From NCBI RefSeq assembly GCF_002563795.1, contig NZ_PDJL01000006.1, forward strand, positions 372,001 to 436,000: a DNA stretch of 64,000 bases, given 5' to 3'. The first letter of the stretch is position 1. Each line of letters opens with the position of its first letter. A model generated the notes under the pieces. The model saw only the letters and a program-made list of their open reading frames with translations. It was not told the origin of the DNA and did not search any database. A program made the translations under genes and the position numbers. The DNA comes from Vibrio sp. ES.051. GTDB taxonomy: Bacteria > Pseudomonadota > Gammaproteobacteria > Enterobacterales > Vibrionaceae. Positions 17,552 through 27,101 of this stretch are shown here, one piece after another.

Positions 17552-18205
17552 CTAATTTGTATGTCGTTTGGTAATAGTTGAGCGACTGGAATAACAAACG
17601 GTATTAGCGGTTAAATGTTTTGTGACCACGGCACCTGCGCCAACTAACGCATGCTCCGCAAGGTGAACATCTTGTATCACCGTCGCTCCGGCACCAATAA
17701 AGACATGATCTTCTGTTTGTACCTGACCACATAACGTGGCTCTCGGAGCGATATGGTTATATTCACCAATCATACAGTCATGCTCTACCAGTGCCCCCGT
17801 ATTAATGATGCTATGACTACCAATCATGGCGCCAGCCTGAACGATGGCATGAGTAAGAATTTGTGCACCTGCTTCAATTGTTGCAAAGGGTGACACCGAC
17901 GCAGCAGGTGCGATGACGGTTTCAAACTGATACCCATGAGTTAAAAAATACTCATTAAGCCGGCATCTCAGCTTAGAGTGTGGAAGAGCGCCAATACCAT
18001 TAATCAGTTTCACCTCATCACTAGGAAAGGACAAGATCGCATCATCCTGATACCAATGGCTCAAGCCATCGAACGCTGCGCGCGCAGTGAGCTCGTCTGG
18101 ACTGACGACCCCCAATATTGCTCGCTGTTGGGAGCGAAGTATATCGACTAATACACTAGCATGCCCGCCACCGCCAATCACAATCAGAGGTTTCAAATCA
18201 CTCAA
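17552..18205 (-). CDS. legH: NeuD/PglD-type sugar acetyltransferase (LegH candidate)
   Basis: 217 residues. N-terminal PglD-like Rossmann segment (PLIVIGGGGHASVLVDIL), then a left-handed beta-helix built of hexapeptide repeats from about residue 95 (VSPFATIEAGAQILTHAIV...). The catalytic His is probably in 'NTGALVEHDC' near 140. In the legionaminate pathway LegH N-acetylates the 4-amino group of the UDP/GDP-sugar intermediate; NeuD in sialate pathways is an O-acetyltransferase, so LegH is chosen because all other Leg enzymes are present. It overlaps legI by 8 bp. Confidence 0.75.
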   Translation of the reverse strand: MSDLKPLIVIGGGGHASVLVDILRSQQRAILGVVSPDELTARAAFDGLSHWYQDDAILSFPSDEVKLINGIGALPHSKLRCRLNEYFLTHGYQFETVIAPAASVSPFATIEAGAQILTHAIVQAGAMIGSHSIINTGALVEHDCMIGEYNHIAPRATLCGQVQTEDHVFIGAGATVIQDVHLAEHALVGAGAVVTKHLTANTVCYSSRSTITKRHTN

Positions 18206-19271
18206 AGATCAGCTCTCCTGATTGATAGCTGCGACTGGCCGCCTGCCCTTGTAGTTGCCAAAAACAATAAGGCGACATACCACTTCCCGGGCGTTTAATG
18301 GTCAAGTTTTCATCCGTAAACACTTCCCCTTCCTGAATGCATTTGGCCGCGACGAGACTTTTACGCGCAATGGGACGGTTTTTTACTTCTGACAGTGTCG
18401 GACTTTTTAACGAGTGACCGAGTGCAGATTCGACTTGGCGAATGGCCGATACCATGGCCGTCAACTCTTGAGGCTCTAGGGATGCTTTATGATCCGGACC
18501 CGGCATGTTTTTATCCAAAGTGAAATGTTTCTCGATTAGTACGGCTCCGCGAGCAACCGCCGCAATGGGAATAGTAATGCCTTCACTGTGATCGGAGTAG
18601 CCTGCTGGCAGCTCAAACGCATTCGCTAGGGTATCCATCGCCTTGAGGTTTATCTCGTCCATTGGAGCTGGATATTCCGTCGTACAATGCAATAATGTTA
18701 CTTTTTCTTTTAACGCCTGTTGGCCAACTTCAGAGGCATAAGCTTGTTGAAATGCAAGCTCACTTGGCGTGGCATTGTTATCGACAGTATAACCAAAAGC
18801 GATAACCCCCAACACCGCTTCTACTTCCGATAGTGTCGCCATTCCAGTAGAGACAATCAGGTCGCAACCTGTGCGTGCATGCTCTAACACAAGAGGTGCA
18901 TTCGTGATCTCGCCGGAAGGTATTTTTAATCGGCTTAGATTCAAATCGTTAACCAGGAAATCCAAACTCTCCGAGTCAAAAGCCGTGGATAAAAACTCAA
19001 TCCCCAGCGACTGACAATGTGCAACTAATTGATTTTGAACCTCATAAGAGAGTTCCAACCGGCTTAACATCGCCAGTTGCGACTCTTGCTTTTGCGTATT
19101 CACGACTTGATAGTCAGCCTGCTGCGCCTGCTCCGTCACTAAGTTTTTCGCTTTGAATGTCTGAAACTTAACGATGTCCGCTCCCGCTTGATGCGCGGTA
19201 TCGACCAATTCAAAAGCTAACTTTTCATCGCCGTTATGATTCACTCCGGCTTCCGCGATTATTAACGTCAT
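18198..19271 (-). CDS. legI: N,N'-diacetyllegionaminic acid synthase
   Basis: 357 residues, NeuB family. It condenses a C6 amino sugar with phosphoenolpyruvate to form the nine-carbon acid. Motifs: IIAEAGVNHNGD at the N-terminus, VKFQTFKA near 45, SGEITN near 126, HCTTEYPAP near 180, SDHSEG near 207, and a C-terminal SAF/antifreeze-like domain (RKSLVAAKCIQEGE). The start at 19271 (MTLIIAEAG) has an agagag Shine-Dalgarno; an upstream ATG at 19304 is in frame but lacks one. Confidence 0.9.
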   Translation of the reverse strand: MTLIIAEAGVNHNGDEKLAFELVDTAHQAGADIVKFQTFKAKNLVTEQAQQADYQVVNTQKQESQLAMLSRLELSYEVQNQLVAHCQSLGIEFLSTAFDSESLDFLVNDLNLSRLKIPSGEITNAPLVLEHARTGCDLIVSTGMATLSEVEAVLGVIAFGYTVDNNATPSELAFQQAYASEVGQQALKEKVTLLHCTTEYPAPMDEINLKAMDTLANAFELPAGYSDHSEGITIPIAAVARGAVLIEKHFTLDKNMPGPDHKASLEPQELTAMVSAIRQVESALGHSLKSPTLSEVKNRPIARKSLVAAKCIQEGEVFTDENLTIKRPGSGMSPYCFWQLQGQAASRSYQSGELIFE

Positions 19272-19309
19272 GGACTCTCTTTCTAAAGTTGCTTTGCTCT
19301 GCAAGAAGA

Positions 19310-20485
19310 TTATAAATGTTCACATTTGAGGTCATAAAAGATTTTGCTTGGCTCAAATTGTAAAGACTTGATCATCTCTATAATTTGACCACTGGCGTCA
19401 CCTTGACCGTACGGATTCATTACCACTTCATTGTCTAACTTATATTGTCTAGAAACTGCCTTCTTTAGCGCTAAAGAAATACTTGCCACCGTAGGCTCAG
19501 CATCTATGACACTTTTAGCAGCTAAACGACCTTTCTGTCTCACGCCTATATTAACTGTTGGGACATCAAAAGATGGCACTTCTATGATGCCACTAGATGA
19601 ATTACCAACGACAGCCGAAGCATTTTTTATTGCACTAAGGTAACGAACCTGCCCAAGAGATGGAGTAGCTAAAATACGTTGCGGGTTAGCTTGAGCATAC
19701 TGTTCCAAAATCGGGATAATACGTCGTCCACCATCATCTGCATTCGGATAAGTTAGGATGACTTGATGATCAGGGTACTCATCTAAAGCGTCTAAGAGTG
19801 CCTGAAAACTTGCTTCATGCAGCTCATCACCCAAGGTTACAGGATGATAGGTCACTACAAAAAATGGTTGAGTCAGGTTAAAGTCTAACGACTTAGCAAG
19901 CTCATCTACACTCATAAACGTTGCGCGTTTGAGATGATCTAAACCAATCGCACCTACATTTTTTACTCGGGCTGGCATTTCCCCCAATTGAATAACACGC
20001 TGTCTGTAATCCTCTGTAGATGTCGCATGCAAATAGCTTAGCTTGGTAATCGCATGGCGTATTGCATCATCGTAAGCACCTTCGGTAATTTCTCCACCGT
20101 GTAAATGCAAAATTGGGATACGCAGTATCATTGCTGTCTGAGCCGCGGCGAGCGCTTCAAATCGGTCACCTAAAATAACCAATACATCCGGCTTTAAACG
20201 CGCGAGTGCATCAGTAAACCCAAGCACTCCCAGCCCCATGCTCTTCGCGGTGCCGACAGCAGAGTCTGACGAGAGCAAGATCTCGATTTTTTCATCAATG
20301 ACAAAGCCATCTTGCTCGATCTGCTGGTAGGTTTCGCCAAATTCAGGCGACAAATGCATCCCCGAGACTAACAGTTGCAGTTGCAACTCAGGATCGTTTT
20401 GTATGTCTTTTAAAAGCCAAAAGAGCAGACCATACTCGGCTCTTGTTCCAGTAAAAACGCCAACTTTCTTTTTCTGTTGTGTCAT
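19310..20485 (-). CDS. legG: UDP/GDP-N,N'-diacetylbacillosamine 2-epimerase (hydrolysing)
   Basis: 391 residues, NeuC/LegG family. It hydrolyses the nucleotide sugar and inverts C2 to give the 2,4-diacetamido-mannose substrate of LegI. It shows GVFTGTRAEYGLL near residue 8, VLGDRFEALAAA near 95, LHGGEITEGAYDDAIRH near 117 and GNSSSGIIE near 282, all typical of hydrolysing 2-epimerases. Spacing to legI is 38 bp and to legC 13 bp, so it is co-transcribed. Confidence 0.88.
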   Translation of the reverse strand: MTQQKKKVGVFTGTRAEYGLLFWLLKDIQNDPELQLQLLVSGMHLSPEFGETYQQIEQDGFVIDEKIEILLSSDSAVGTAKSMGLGVLGFTDALARLKPDVLVILGDRFEALAAAQTAMILRIPILHLHGGEITEGAYDDAIRHAITKLSYLHATSTEDYRQRVIQLGEMPARVKNVGAIGLDHLKRATFMSVDELAKSLDFNLTQPFFVVTYHPVTLGDELHEASFQALLDALDEYPDHQVILTYPNADDGGRRIIPILEQYAQANPQRILATPSLGQVRYLSAIKNASAVVGNSSSGIIEVPSFDVPTVNIGVRQKGRLAAKSVIDAEPTVASISLALKKAVSRQYKLDNEVVMNPYGQGDASGQIIEMIKSLQFEPSKIFYDLKCEHL

Positions 20486-20498
20486 TATTCAGCCTGTC

Positions 20499-21650
20499 TT
20501 AGCAATTTAATACGATCGGAGTACTTGGTAAATTCACCACATGCGCTTCGATAAATTCTGAGTGACGCAAGTCTCCGCGCAATGCATTCTCGAACATCGG
20601 CAAACGATGCATTAACTTCCAAATAGGTCGTGTCATGACGCCTGCGGCATTGGTCTCTTGCAATATAGTTTCTCGTGATTCGCTGTCCGGGCAAATGATC
20701 GCATTCAACCAATAGTTTGATTGCGCGTAGTCAGGCTCAGTCACAAGCTGAATATCACTCCCAGAGAAGAAGTTCTGATAGTGTTTGGCCAATTCACGCT
20801 TTTGAGCCAAGTACATTTCCATTACTTCCATCTGCGCACAGCCCAGCGCCGCATTGAGGTTGGGCATACGGTAGTTAAACCCCGGCTCATCATGATAAAA
20901 CTCATAAGGATGAGGTACTTTGGCTGTCGTCGTCACATGCTTGGTATGTTGGCCAGACACTGTCGTCTTGCACAGCACCATACCGCCGCCACCGGTGGTA
21001 ATGATCTTATTGCCATTAAAGCTAACCGCACCAAAGTCACCGATGGTTCCGGTGTGTTGCCCTTTATAAAAAGAGCCTAAGCTTTCGGCCGCATCCTCCA
21101 CCAAAACAAGCTGCCACTTAAGGCAAACTGCCATCAATTCATCCAACTCAACGGGATGACCAAAGGTATGCATGGGCACCACCGCTTTAATCCGTTGTCC
21201 CGTGGTTTTATGAAAGCAACCCTCTTCGCGAAGCGTTGCATGCTCACTCAGATAAGCATCCACGGCTTTAGGGCACAGACCCAGGCTCACCATCGAGACA
21301 TCAACAAAAATAGGCTCCGCCCCCATGTGATAAAGCGCGTTACACGTGGCGACAAACGTCAATGCTTGCGTGATCACCAAGTCGCCACGTTGCACTCCGG
21401 CCATATGAAGCGCAGCATGCAGTGCGGCAGTGCCATTAACGGTGGCGACCGCTTTGGCACTCCCAGTGTATTGCTCGATTTTCTGTTCGAACTGATCAAC
21501 AAACTTACCAACGCTCGATACAAACGTACTATCGATAGTTTCCATTACATACGCTTTTTCGTTGCCTTGAAAGCTTGGTACATGTAATGGGATAAAGTCT
21601 TCGCTTTTATACGTCTCTCGTACAAACTCAACAATAGATGTTGGCTTCAT
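20499..21650 (-). CDS. legC: PLP-dependent aminotransferase LegC (DegT/DnrJ/EryC1 family)
   Basis: 383 residues. It aminates the 4-keto-6-deoxy sugar made by LegB. The N-terminal 'FIPLHVPSFQGNEKAYV' is specific to the LegC group. The PLP lysine is in SFNGNKIITTGGGG near residue 190, with TVNGTAALHAAL near 67 and VEDAAESLGS near 163. It ends in LPSTPIVL. It belongs to the leftward cluster, 12 bp after legB. Confidence 0.9.
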   Translation of the reverse strand: MKPTSIVEFVRETYKSEDFIPLHVPSFQGNEKAYVMETIDSTFVSSVGKFVDQFEQKIEQYTGSAKAVATVNGTAALHAALHMAGVQRGDLVITQALTFVATCNALYHMGAEPIFVDVSMVSLGLCPKAVDAYLSEHATLREEGCFHKTTGQRIKAVVPMHTFGHPVELDELMAVCLKWQLVLVEDAAESLGSFYKGQHTGTIGDFGAVSFNGNKIITTGGGGMVLCKTTVSGQHTKHVTTTAKVPHPYEFYHDEPGFNYRMPNLNAALGCAQMEVMEMYLAQKRELAKHYQNFFSGSDIQLVTEPDYAQSNYWLNAIICPDSESRETILQETNAAGVMTRPIWKLMHRLPMFENALRGDLRHSEFIEAHVVNLPSTPIVLNC

Positions 21651-21662
21651 TATTCGCTCCGC

Positions 21663-22853
21663 TTACATCTTGCTGTCTAGGTATTTACCCGTTTCTTTGT
21701 GGCCAAAGTCAGGAATCATAGTAAAGAACAACTCGACAATGTGCTCCTTCGTCCACTCACGGCTTTCTTTCATATATGCAATACGTTGCTCAAACAGAGT
21801 CAAAAGTTCTGGATCGAAAAGCGGATCATTTTTGATGATGCCTAAATTTTCAAAGCGCGCCATATCTAGGTTTTCTTTGTCAGTGAAGAATTCTTCAAAA
21901 TCTTTCTCCCCTGTGGTATCGCTTTCTGTGAACAAGCATGGCCACTTACCTTGTTCAGGTAAGGTTTTCACCAACTCACGAGCTTCATCTTCATTACTAC
22001 ACAGATATGCTTCATAGCCCCGCTGCTGTAGATATTTCACCGCAATATCGGCAAATGAAATTAAGTGAAGTGCTTCACTCAATTTCGGGAAGAAGATGTC
22101 TCGGTTTTCACCAAAAATGCAAGACATTAGACAAAGCTCACCCGATTCTTGTGGCGTAACGAAATAGCGCTGGATGTCGTTAGGGGCAACGATAGGTTGA
22201 CGCTTTTGAATGCGCTGGTTAAAGCCATGCAGTAAAGAGCCGTCAGAAAAGGCTACATTGGCAAAGCGCGCGGTAGATATCGCCATTTGCTCACTTTTAC
22301 GCATCAAGAACATTTCCATAATGCGCTTAGATGCGCCCATCATGTTGACGGGGTTTGCCGCTTTGTCTGTCGATACACAGAAATATTTCTTCGCACCGGC
22401 ATCGATGGATTGCTGAATCGTTTTATCGGTATTGAATACGTTCACATCGATCATGCGCATGAGAGTGAAGGGATCTTTTTCACTGCGCACGTGCTTAAGC
22501 GCTGACAAGTTCAACACGTAATCAAACTGGCCATCCGCTTTAATAAACGCATCGTATTCAACCGAGCCAATATCCAAGGCAAACGTTTGAAAGTCTCCAT
22601 CAATGTAACCAAATGAGCTACGGATATCGCGCACCAACTCCACCATATTGTTTTCGCTAATATCAACAACATGAAGTTTCTTTGGATTACGTTTAAAAAT
22701 CTCTTTCGTGACCGCTTGACCAATAGAGCCAGCGCCCCCTAAAACGAGAAAACGCGATTCAGAGACGATCTTTGATAGTTCAACTTCATGATTTAAGAGA
22801 TCTTGAGTGAACAGGGCATCGGTTCGACCGATAAGTGGAAGTATATTGCTCAT
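21663..22853 (-). CDS. legB: Nucleotide-GlcNAc 4,6-dehydratase LegB
   Basis: 396 residues, short-chain dehydrogenase of the polysaccharide biosynthesis CapD/PseB-like group. It has the NAD(P) motif LGGAGSIGQAV near residue 38 and VVDISENNMVEL near 78. The sequence VSTDKAANPVNMMGASK near 170 carries the catalytic Lys-containing segment that replaces the usual YxxxK. It performs the first committed step of bacillosamine/legionaminate synthesis. In a GDP route (PtmE present) the donor would be GDP-GlcNAc. It follows kdkA after a 97-bp gap that could hold an internal promoter. Confidence 0.87.
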   Translation of the reverse strand: MSNILPLIGRTDALFTQDLLNHEVELSKIVSESRFLVLGGAGSIGQAVTKEIFKRNPKKLHVVDISENNMVELVRDIRSSFGYIDGDFQTFALDIGSVEYDAFIKADGQFDYVLNLSALKHVRSEKDPFTLMRMIDVNVFNTDKTIQQSIDAGAKKYFCVSTDKAANPVNMMGASKRIMEMFLMRKSEQMAISTARFANVAFSDGSLLHGFNQRIQKRQPIVAPNDIQRYFVTPQESGELCLMSCIFGENRDIFFPKLSEALHLISFADIAVKYLQQRGYEAYLCSNEDEARELVKTLPEQGKWPCLFTESDTTGEKDFEEFFTDKENLDMARFENLGIIKNDPLFDPELLTLFEQRIAYMKESREWTKEHIVELFFTMIPDFGHKETGKYLDSKM

Positions 22854-22950
22854 GGATTACCTTAGAGTTTTCGGACCCAACTTTAATTATATAGGCGCGC
22901 AAGAACGGAGGTAAGACTTTGCCATTAAGCAAGCGTTATCACTAAGGGCT

Positions 22951-23667
22951 TTATACTTTACCGCCGCGATCATAGCCTTCCTGCAAATGCTCAAAATCGG
23001 ACTCTTGCCAAATAATCTGCCGCTTAAGCCGCTCTTTATTAAATGAACGCAGAAGCCTATCGAAATTTTTCTGCTTCCACCCACCCGAAGTTTCAAGACG
23101 ACACTTATCAAAATCGATAAGCCACACCTTATCTTTGTCGTCGATCAAGATATTATGGATATTCAAGTCGGTGTGATTAACACCAGCATTATGCATTTTG
23201 GCAATTTCTTGCCCTATTTTCTGATACATTTCTGCCGATAAGGATTGTTTTAGCAAGATGCTGACCAGATCTCTTGCATTGGGAATACGCTCACTTAACA
23301 AGTCAGCTTGATAGGTGAGCCCAGTTTTAACCGCTCTTGCTGCAATTGGGTGAGGAACATGCACTCCAGATTCGCTTAAGGTTAACAATAACTGAAACTC
23401 TTGCACGCAACGGGTGTTATCCCAGCCAGAGAACCAATAGTGATCGTTAACTAACTTCCCAAACAAACCGCCACGACGATAATGACGCAATGCCGCCTGC
23501 ATGTTCTCCAGTTGGATAAACCATGTCGTACCTCGCCCCGTCGCACTGCCAACCACCTTGTCGGACGACTGCCAGTATTCGGCATCAAATATCGGTTGAC
23601 TAGGGTCTGTAATGATCTCGTCATCAAACCAAATCATCTGGTTATTGCTTTGATATTGCTGAATCAT
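22951..23667 (-). CDS. kdkA: 3-deoxy-D-manno-octulosonic acid kinase
   Basis: About 238 residues. It phosphorylates O4 of the single Kdo residue of the inner core. The protein-kinase-like fold shows RRGGLFGKLVNDHYW near 70, and the catalytic loop HTDLNIHNILID and metal-binding LIDFDKCR near 160-180, as in KdkA. The start at 23667 (MIQQYQSNN) lies 11 bp after dgkA; the longer frame would overlap dgkA. Its presence implies a monofunctional WaaA, as found in Vibrio core LPS. Confidence 0.9.
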   Translation of the reverse strand: MIQQYQSNNQMIWFDDEIITDPSQPIFDAEYWQSSDKVVGSATGRGTTWFIQLENMQAALRHYRRGGLFGKLVNDHYWFSGWDNTRCVQEFQLLLTLSESGVHVPHPIAARAVKTGLTYQADLLSERIPNARDLVSILLKQSLSAEMYQKIGQEIAKMHNAGVNHTDLNIHNILIDDKDKVWLIDFDKCRLETSGGWKQKNFDRLLRSFNKERLKRQIIWQESDFEHLQEGYDRGGKV

Positions 23668-23678
23668 GTTCTTACTCT

Positions 23679-24086
23679 CTAGCCTAAGTATCGACAAGCT
23701 AATATGTACAACCAAGTAAATGCAGCGAACGCCAATGTAACCATAACGGCCGCAGAGCCTATATCTTTAGCACGCCCGCTGAGCTCATGCCGCTCAAATC
23801 CAATTCGGTCAACCACCGCTTCAATGGCTGAATTCACGAGTTCAACAATCAGTACGAGTACCACGACCCCGATCATCAAGATACGCTCAACCATACCGAC
23901 ATCCACTAGCCAAGCCAAAATCGCAGCGATGCATAGCAGAGCCAACTCTTGGCGAATGGCGGCTTCATGTTTAAAAGCGGCTTTTAATCCCTGTATCGAG
24001 TAACCCGTCGCTTTAATGATGCGCTTGATTCCTGTACTACCCGGTTTACCAGATTCTTGCGATTGGCGCGGTGTTGTCTTTGACAT
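23679..24086 (-). CDS. dgkA: Diacylglycerol kinase
   Basis: 135 residues with three membrane helices, the prokaryotic DgkA fold. It recycles diacylglycerol to phosphatidic acid. The active-site region ELVNSAIEAVVDRIG followed by HELSGRAKDIGSAAV (near 80-110) is diagnostic. The N-terminus is about 15 residues longer than E. coli DgkA and polar. It is the first gene of the leftward dgkA-kdkA-leg run, diverging from the GT9 gene at 24195, so the promoter should be in 24087-24194. Confidence 0.92.
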   Translation of the reverse strand: MSKTTPRQSQESGKPGSTGIKRIIKATGYSIQGLKAAFKHEAAIRQELALLCIAAILAWLVDVGMVERILMIGVVVLVLIVELVNSAIEAVVDRIGFERHELSGRAKDIGSAAVMVTLAFAAFTWLYILACRYLG

Positions 24087-24194
24087 TGCAGAACACTTAT
24101 CAGTACTTAGCTATATTCGAACCGTGTATTTTACATTTATTGGGGATGTCTGCATAATTTACCTGCCTCTATCCCTTTAACCAGACAAATAATT

Positions 24195-25250
24195 ATGTTC
24201 ACTTCTGCCCCATCGTCATTATGCATCTTGCGTTTATCCGCTATTGGAGACGTTTGCAATACCATCGCGACCGTTCAAGCGATTCAAAAACAATGGCCAT
24301 CGACCCAAATCACTTGGATAACAGGCAAACTTGAAGCCCAATTACTAGCCGCAATTGATGGCGTAGAAGTGATTGTTTTTGATAAAAAAGCGGGACTCGA
24401 TGGCTATAAATCGCTTTGGAGACAATTGAAAGGCCGAGAGTTTGATGCGCTATTGCATATGCAGTACGCGATTCGAGCCAGTATCGCGACGTTGGGCATT
24501 AAAGCAAAATACAAACTTGGTTTCTCTTCTGATAGAAGCCAAGATTTTCAGACGCTCTTTACCAATGTCAAAGTGCCTTCCCCACCATCTCTGCATGTCG
24601 CCGATGGCTTAATGGCTTTTGCCCATCAAATTGGGGTGCCAAAAGCAGAACTGGACTGGGCACTTTCCTACTCTGCACAAGACCAAGCGTGGGCAGAGAC
24701 GCAGATTTCTCGCAATAAACCGAACCTATTAATTGTGCCGGGCGCGAGTAAAGCTTATAAAAACTGGAACGCTGAAGGTTATGTGGATGTGATTCATCAC
24801 GCCAGAGCCAAAGGTTGGAACGTAATTCTTGCGGGCAGCCCCGCTCAGGTAGAATTGGATCTGGCAGAAGCGATTCAGTCTCGCTTGGAAGAGCCGTGTC
24901 TAAATTTAGTTGGACAAAGTTCGATCCTACAAATGCTGGCGTTAATTGATAACGTTGAAATGGTTATCGCCCCCGATACCGGACCTGCGCACATGGCAAA
25001 TGCCATGCAAACGCCGATCATCGGGCTTTATGCGCACCATAATCCGCTTCGAGTGGGACCTTACCGCTACCTAAAATACGTTGTCTCGGTTTATGAAGAA
25101 ACGATCTTTGCGGAAACAGGCAAAAACAGTCACGAGTTAAGCTGGCGAACTCGCGCTAAAGATGAAACGGCAATGAACCGCATTACCAGCACTCAAGTAA
25201 TGAGCATGTTCGATCAAGTCTTAGAAGATTTGTATCCGCAATACCAGTAA
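24195..25250 (+). CDS. Glycosyltransferase family 9 (heptosyltransferase-like)
   Basis: 351 residues. The N-terminal ILRLSAIGDVCNTIATVQA is the GT9 opening (LxxLSAIGDV) and APDTGPAHMANAMQTPIIGLY near 255 is the C-terminal nucleotide-sugar motif. It resembles the Vibrio/Pasteurellaceae LPS heptosyltransferase I group (OpsX/WaaC-like). Since waaF is elsewhere in the window and no other WaaC is visible, it is a reasonable candidate for heptosyltransferase I, although a later heptose is equally possible. It opens the rightward core glycosyltransferase run. Confidence 0.82.
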   Translation: MFTSAPSSLCILRLSAIGDVCNTIATVQAIQKQWPSTQITWITGKLEAQLLAAIDGVEVIVFDKKAGLDGYKSLWRQLKGREFDALLHMQYAIRASIATLGIKAKYKLGFSSDRSQDFQTLFTNVKVPSPPSLHVADGLMAFAHQIGVPKAELDWALSYSAQDQAWAETQISRNKPNLLIVPGASKAYKNWNAEGYVDVIHHARAKGWNVILAGSPAQVELDLAEAIQSRLEEPCLNLVGQSSILQMLALIDNVEMVIAPDTGPAHMANAMQTPIIGLYAHHNPLRVGPYRYLKYVVSVYEETIFAETGKNSHELSWRTRAKDETAMNRITSTQVMSMFDQVLEDLYPQYQ

Positions 25251-25279
25251 ACTTACTGTCTTGATTTGTTAAGAAGGAA

Positions 25280-26068
25280 ATGACCTTGTCCAAACCCACC
25301 TTAGCCGTTGCCTTAATCGTAAAAAATGAAGAGAAGCACTTACAAGCTTGTCTCGACACTGTAAAAGATTGGGTCGATGAGATTGTCCTTCTAGACTCAG
25401 GCAGCACTGACCGCACGGAAGAAATTGCCCGACAATACACAGATAAGTTCTATAGCAACTTGGATTGGCCCGGTTTTGGTAAGCAGCGCCAACTTGCGCA
25501 AACGTATATCGAATCAGATTTCGTTCTTTGGTTAGATGCAGATGAGCGCGTTACAGATGAACTGCGCCAAGAAATACTCAATGCGATAAGCCAGCATAAC
25601 GACATAAACATCTACCAAGTTAACCGTCTAACCACTGCCTTTGCCAAAGAAATTCGTTATTCCGGCTGGTCTCCTGACTGGGTAGTCCGTTTATATAAAA
25701 CGTCAGAAACTCAATACAATGACGCATTAGTACATGAAAGCGTCGTTATCCCGAAGGGATTTAATGTCGTGTCATTGAATGGACGACTCAAGCACTTCAC
25801 CTATGAAAGACTCGGTGAGTATACGCGTAAAACTCAACTGTATATGCAGTCTTGGGCAGATCAGCGTGAAGGAAAAAAAACGGCCTCTCTATTCAGTGCA
25901 CTTGCCCATGGCTTTTTCCGCTTTATCAAAATGTACATCATCAAGCGGGGTTTCTTAGATGGACGACATGGCTTTTTACTGGCGGTGTTAAGCGCCAATA
26001 CTACTTTTACGCGTTATGCCGATCTATGGCTGCGTGACTACGTGAAAAAGAACAACAAAGAACAGTGA
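25280..26068 (+). CDS. waaE: Glycosyltransferase family 2, WaaE/KdtX type
   Basis: About 262 residues. It adds beta-glucose to heptose I of the inner core in enterobacteria. Signature features: ALIVKNEEKHLQACLDTV near residue 12, LLDSGSTDRTEEIA near 36, and the DxD-like WLDADERV near 85. The ATG at 25280 is only one base from the AAGGA sequence; a TTG at 25286 has better spacing and may be the true start. It is followed by a GT4 gene after 1 bp. Confidence 0.8.
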   Translation: MTLSKPTLAVALIVKNEEKHLQACLDTVKDWVDEIVLLDSGSTDRTEEIARQYTDKFYSNLDWPGFGKQRQLAQTYIESDFVLWLDADERVTDELRQEILNAISQHNDINIYQVNRLTTAFAKEIRYSGWSPDWVVRLYKTSETQYNDALVHESVVIPKGFNVVSLNGRLKHFTYERLGEYTRKTQLYMQSWADQREGKKTASLFSALAHGFFRFIKMYIIKRGFLDGRHGFLLAVLSANTTFTRYADLWLRDYVKKNNKEQ

Positions 26069-26069
26069 T

Positions 26070-27101
26070 ATGAATATTTGCCATGTTAACTTAGCTTCTG
26101 GCTACCACGGAGGGGAAAACCAAACCCTCCAACTCATCAAACAACAAGTCAAATTGGGTTATCACCTTACGGTTGTTGCTAACCCCAAAAGTCCGTTCGC
26201 TGATGCGGTGAACAAGCTTAATGTTAAGCTCGTCCTAGCAAACCATTTTACTAAGGCACATTCAAAATCGATTACCAAAGATTGCTCACTCATTCATGTT
26301 CACGAAGGTCGTGCGATTTATTGGGCTCTCATTCAACATTTACTTTATGGTATGCCTTATATCGTTACTCGCCGTATTGATAACCTGTTGAAAAAGAAAT
26401 GGCTAGCAAATTTGGCATATTCAAAAGCCAGTGCAGTCATTGGATTGAGTTCGGAAATCGTTCAAAGAGTAAAAGACACCTATCCTAATCTCACAACTCA
26501 TAAAATTCCGAGCTCACCAGTCAACTACCCCATTGATAAAGAAAAGGTCCAAGCCATTCGAGATCGCTTTACTGACAAGTTTTTGGTGATTCATGCTGCA
26601 AACATGCTCAAACACAAAGGTTTTGATGTCTCCATTGCAGCTGCAACGTTACTTGAACAGTCAGAGCCATCTATCCACATATGCTTGCTCGGTGATGGTC
26701 CAGAAAGGCCGACTCTTGAGTTACAAGCAAAGGCTTTGAGTAACGTAAGCTTTGAAGGCAAGCAAAACAATATGGGGGACTGGTTTGAAGCGGCCGATTT
26801 ACAAATCCACCCTTCTTATACAGAAGGCTTAGGCTCCGTGATTCTGGAAGGGATGGGTGCTGGCTTACCAGTGATTGGCACCAATGCTGGCGGAATACCT
26901 GACATAATAGAGGATGAGTCGAACGGAATACTGATTCAACCAGGTGATGCCAACGCACTTGCCAAGGCAATAACCAGAGTCGCTAAAGACGCGGTCTTGA
27001 GAGACTCTTTTGTCAAAAACGGACAAGAAAAACTAAAAACATTTCATATCACCTACACTGCAAACCAATACGCAGATGTTTATGAGAAAGTACTACGATG
27101 A
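26070..27101 (+). CDS. Glycosyltransferase family 4
   Basis: 343 residues, two-Rossmann GT-B fold. N-terminal HVNLASGYHGGENQT (glycine-rich acceptor loop) and C-terminal IHPSYTEGLGSVILEGMGAGLPVIG near 250 carry the EX7E donor-binding pattern of GT4. Placed in the core LPS run between the WaaE-like gene and coaD; it overlaps coaD by 4 bp. Acceptor and donor cannot be read from sequence. Confidence 0.85.
   Translation: MNICHVNLASGYHGGENQTLQLIKQQVKLGYHLTVVANPKSPFADAVNKLNVKLVLANHFTKAHSKSITKDCSLIHVHEGRAIYWALIQHLLYGMPYIVTRRIDNLLKKKWLANLAYSKASAVIGLSSEIVQRVKDTYPNLTTHKIPSSPVNYPIDKEKVQAIRDRFTDKFLVIHAANMLKHKGFDVSIAAATLLEQSEPSIHICLLGDGPERPTLELQAKALSNVSFEGKQNNMGDWFEAADLQIHPSYTEGLGSVILEGMGAGLPVIGTNAGGIPDIIEDESNGILIQPGDANALAKAITRVAKDAVLRDSFVKNGQEKLKTFHITYTANQYADVYEKVLR

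Noticed and set aside
21156..21587. A 143-codon plus-strand frame opposite legC
   Set aside because: Lies entirely within the well-supported legC gene on the other strand; composition (many His/Arg) is typical of an antisense shadow.
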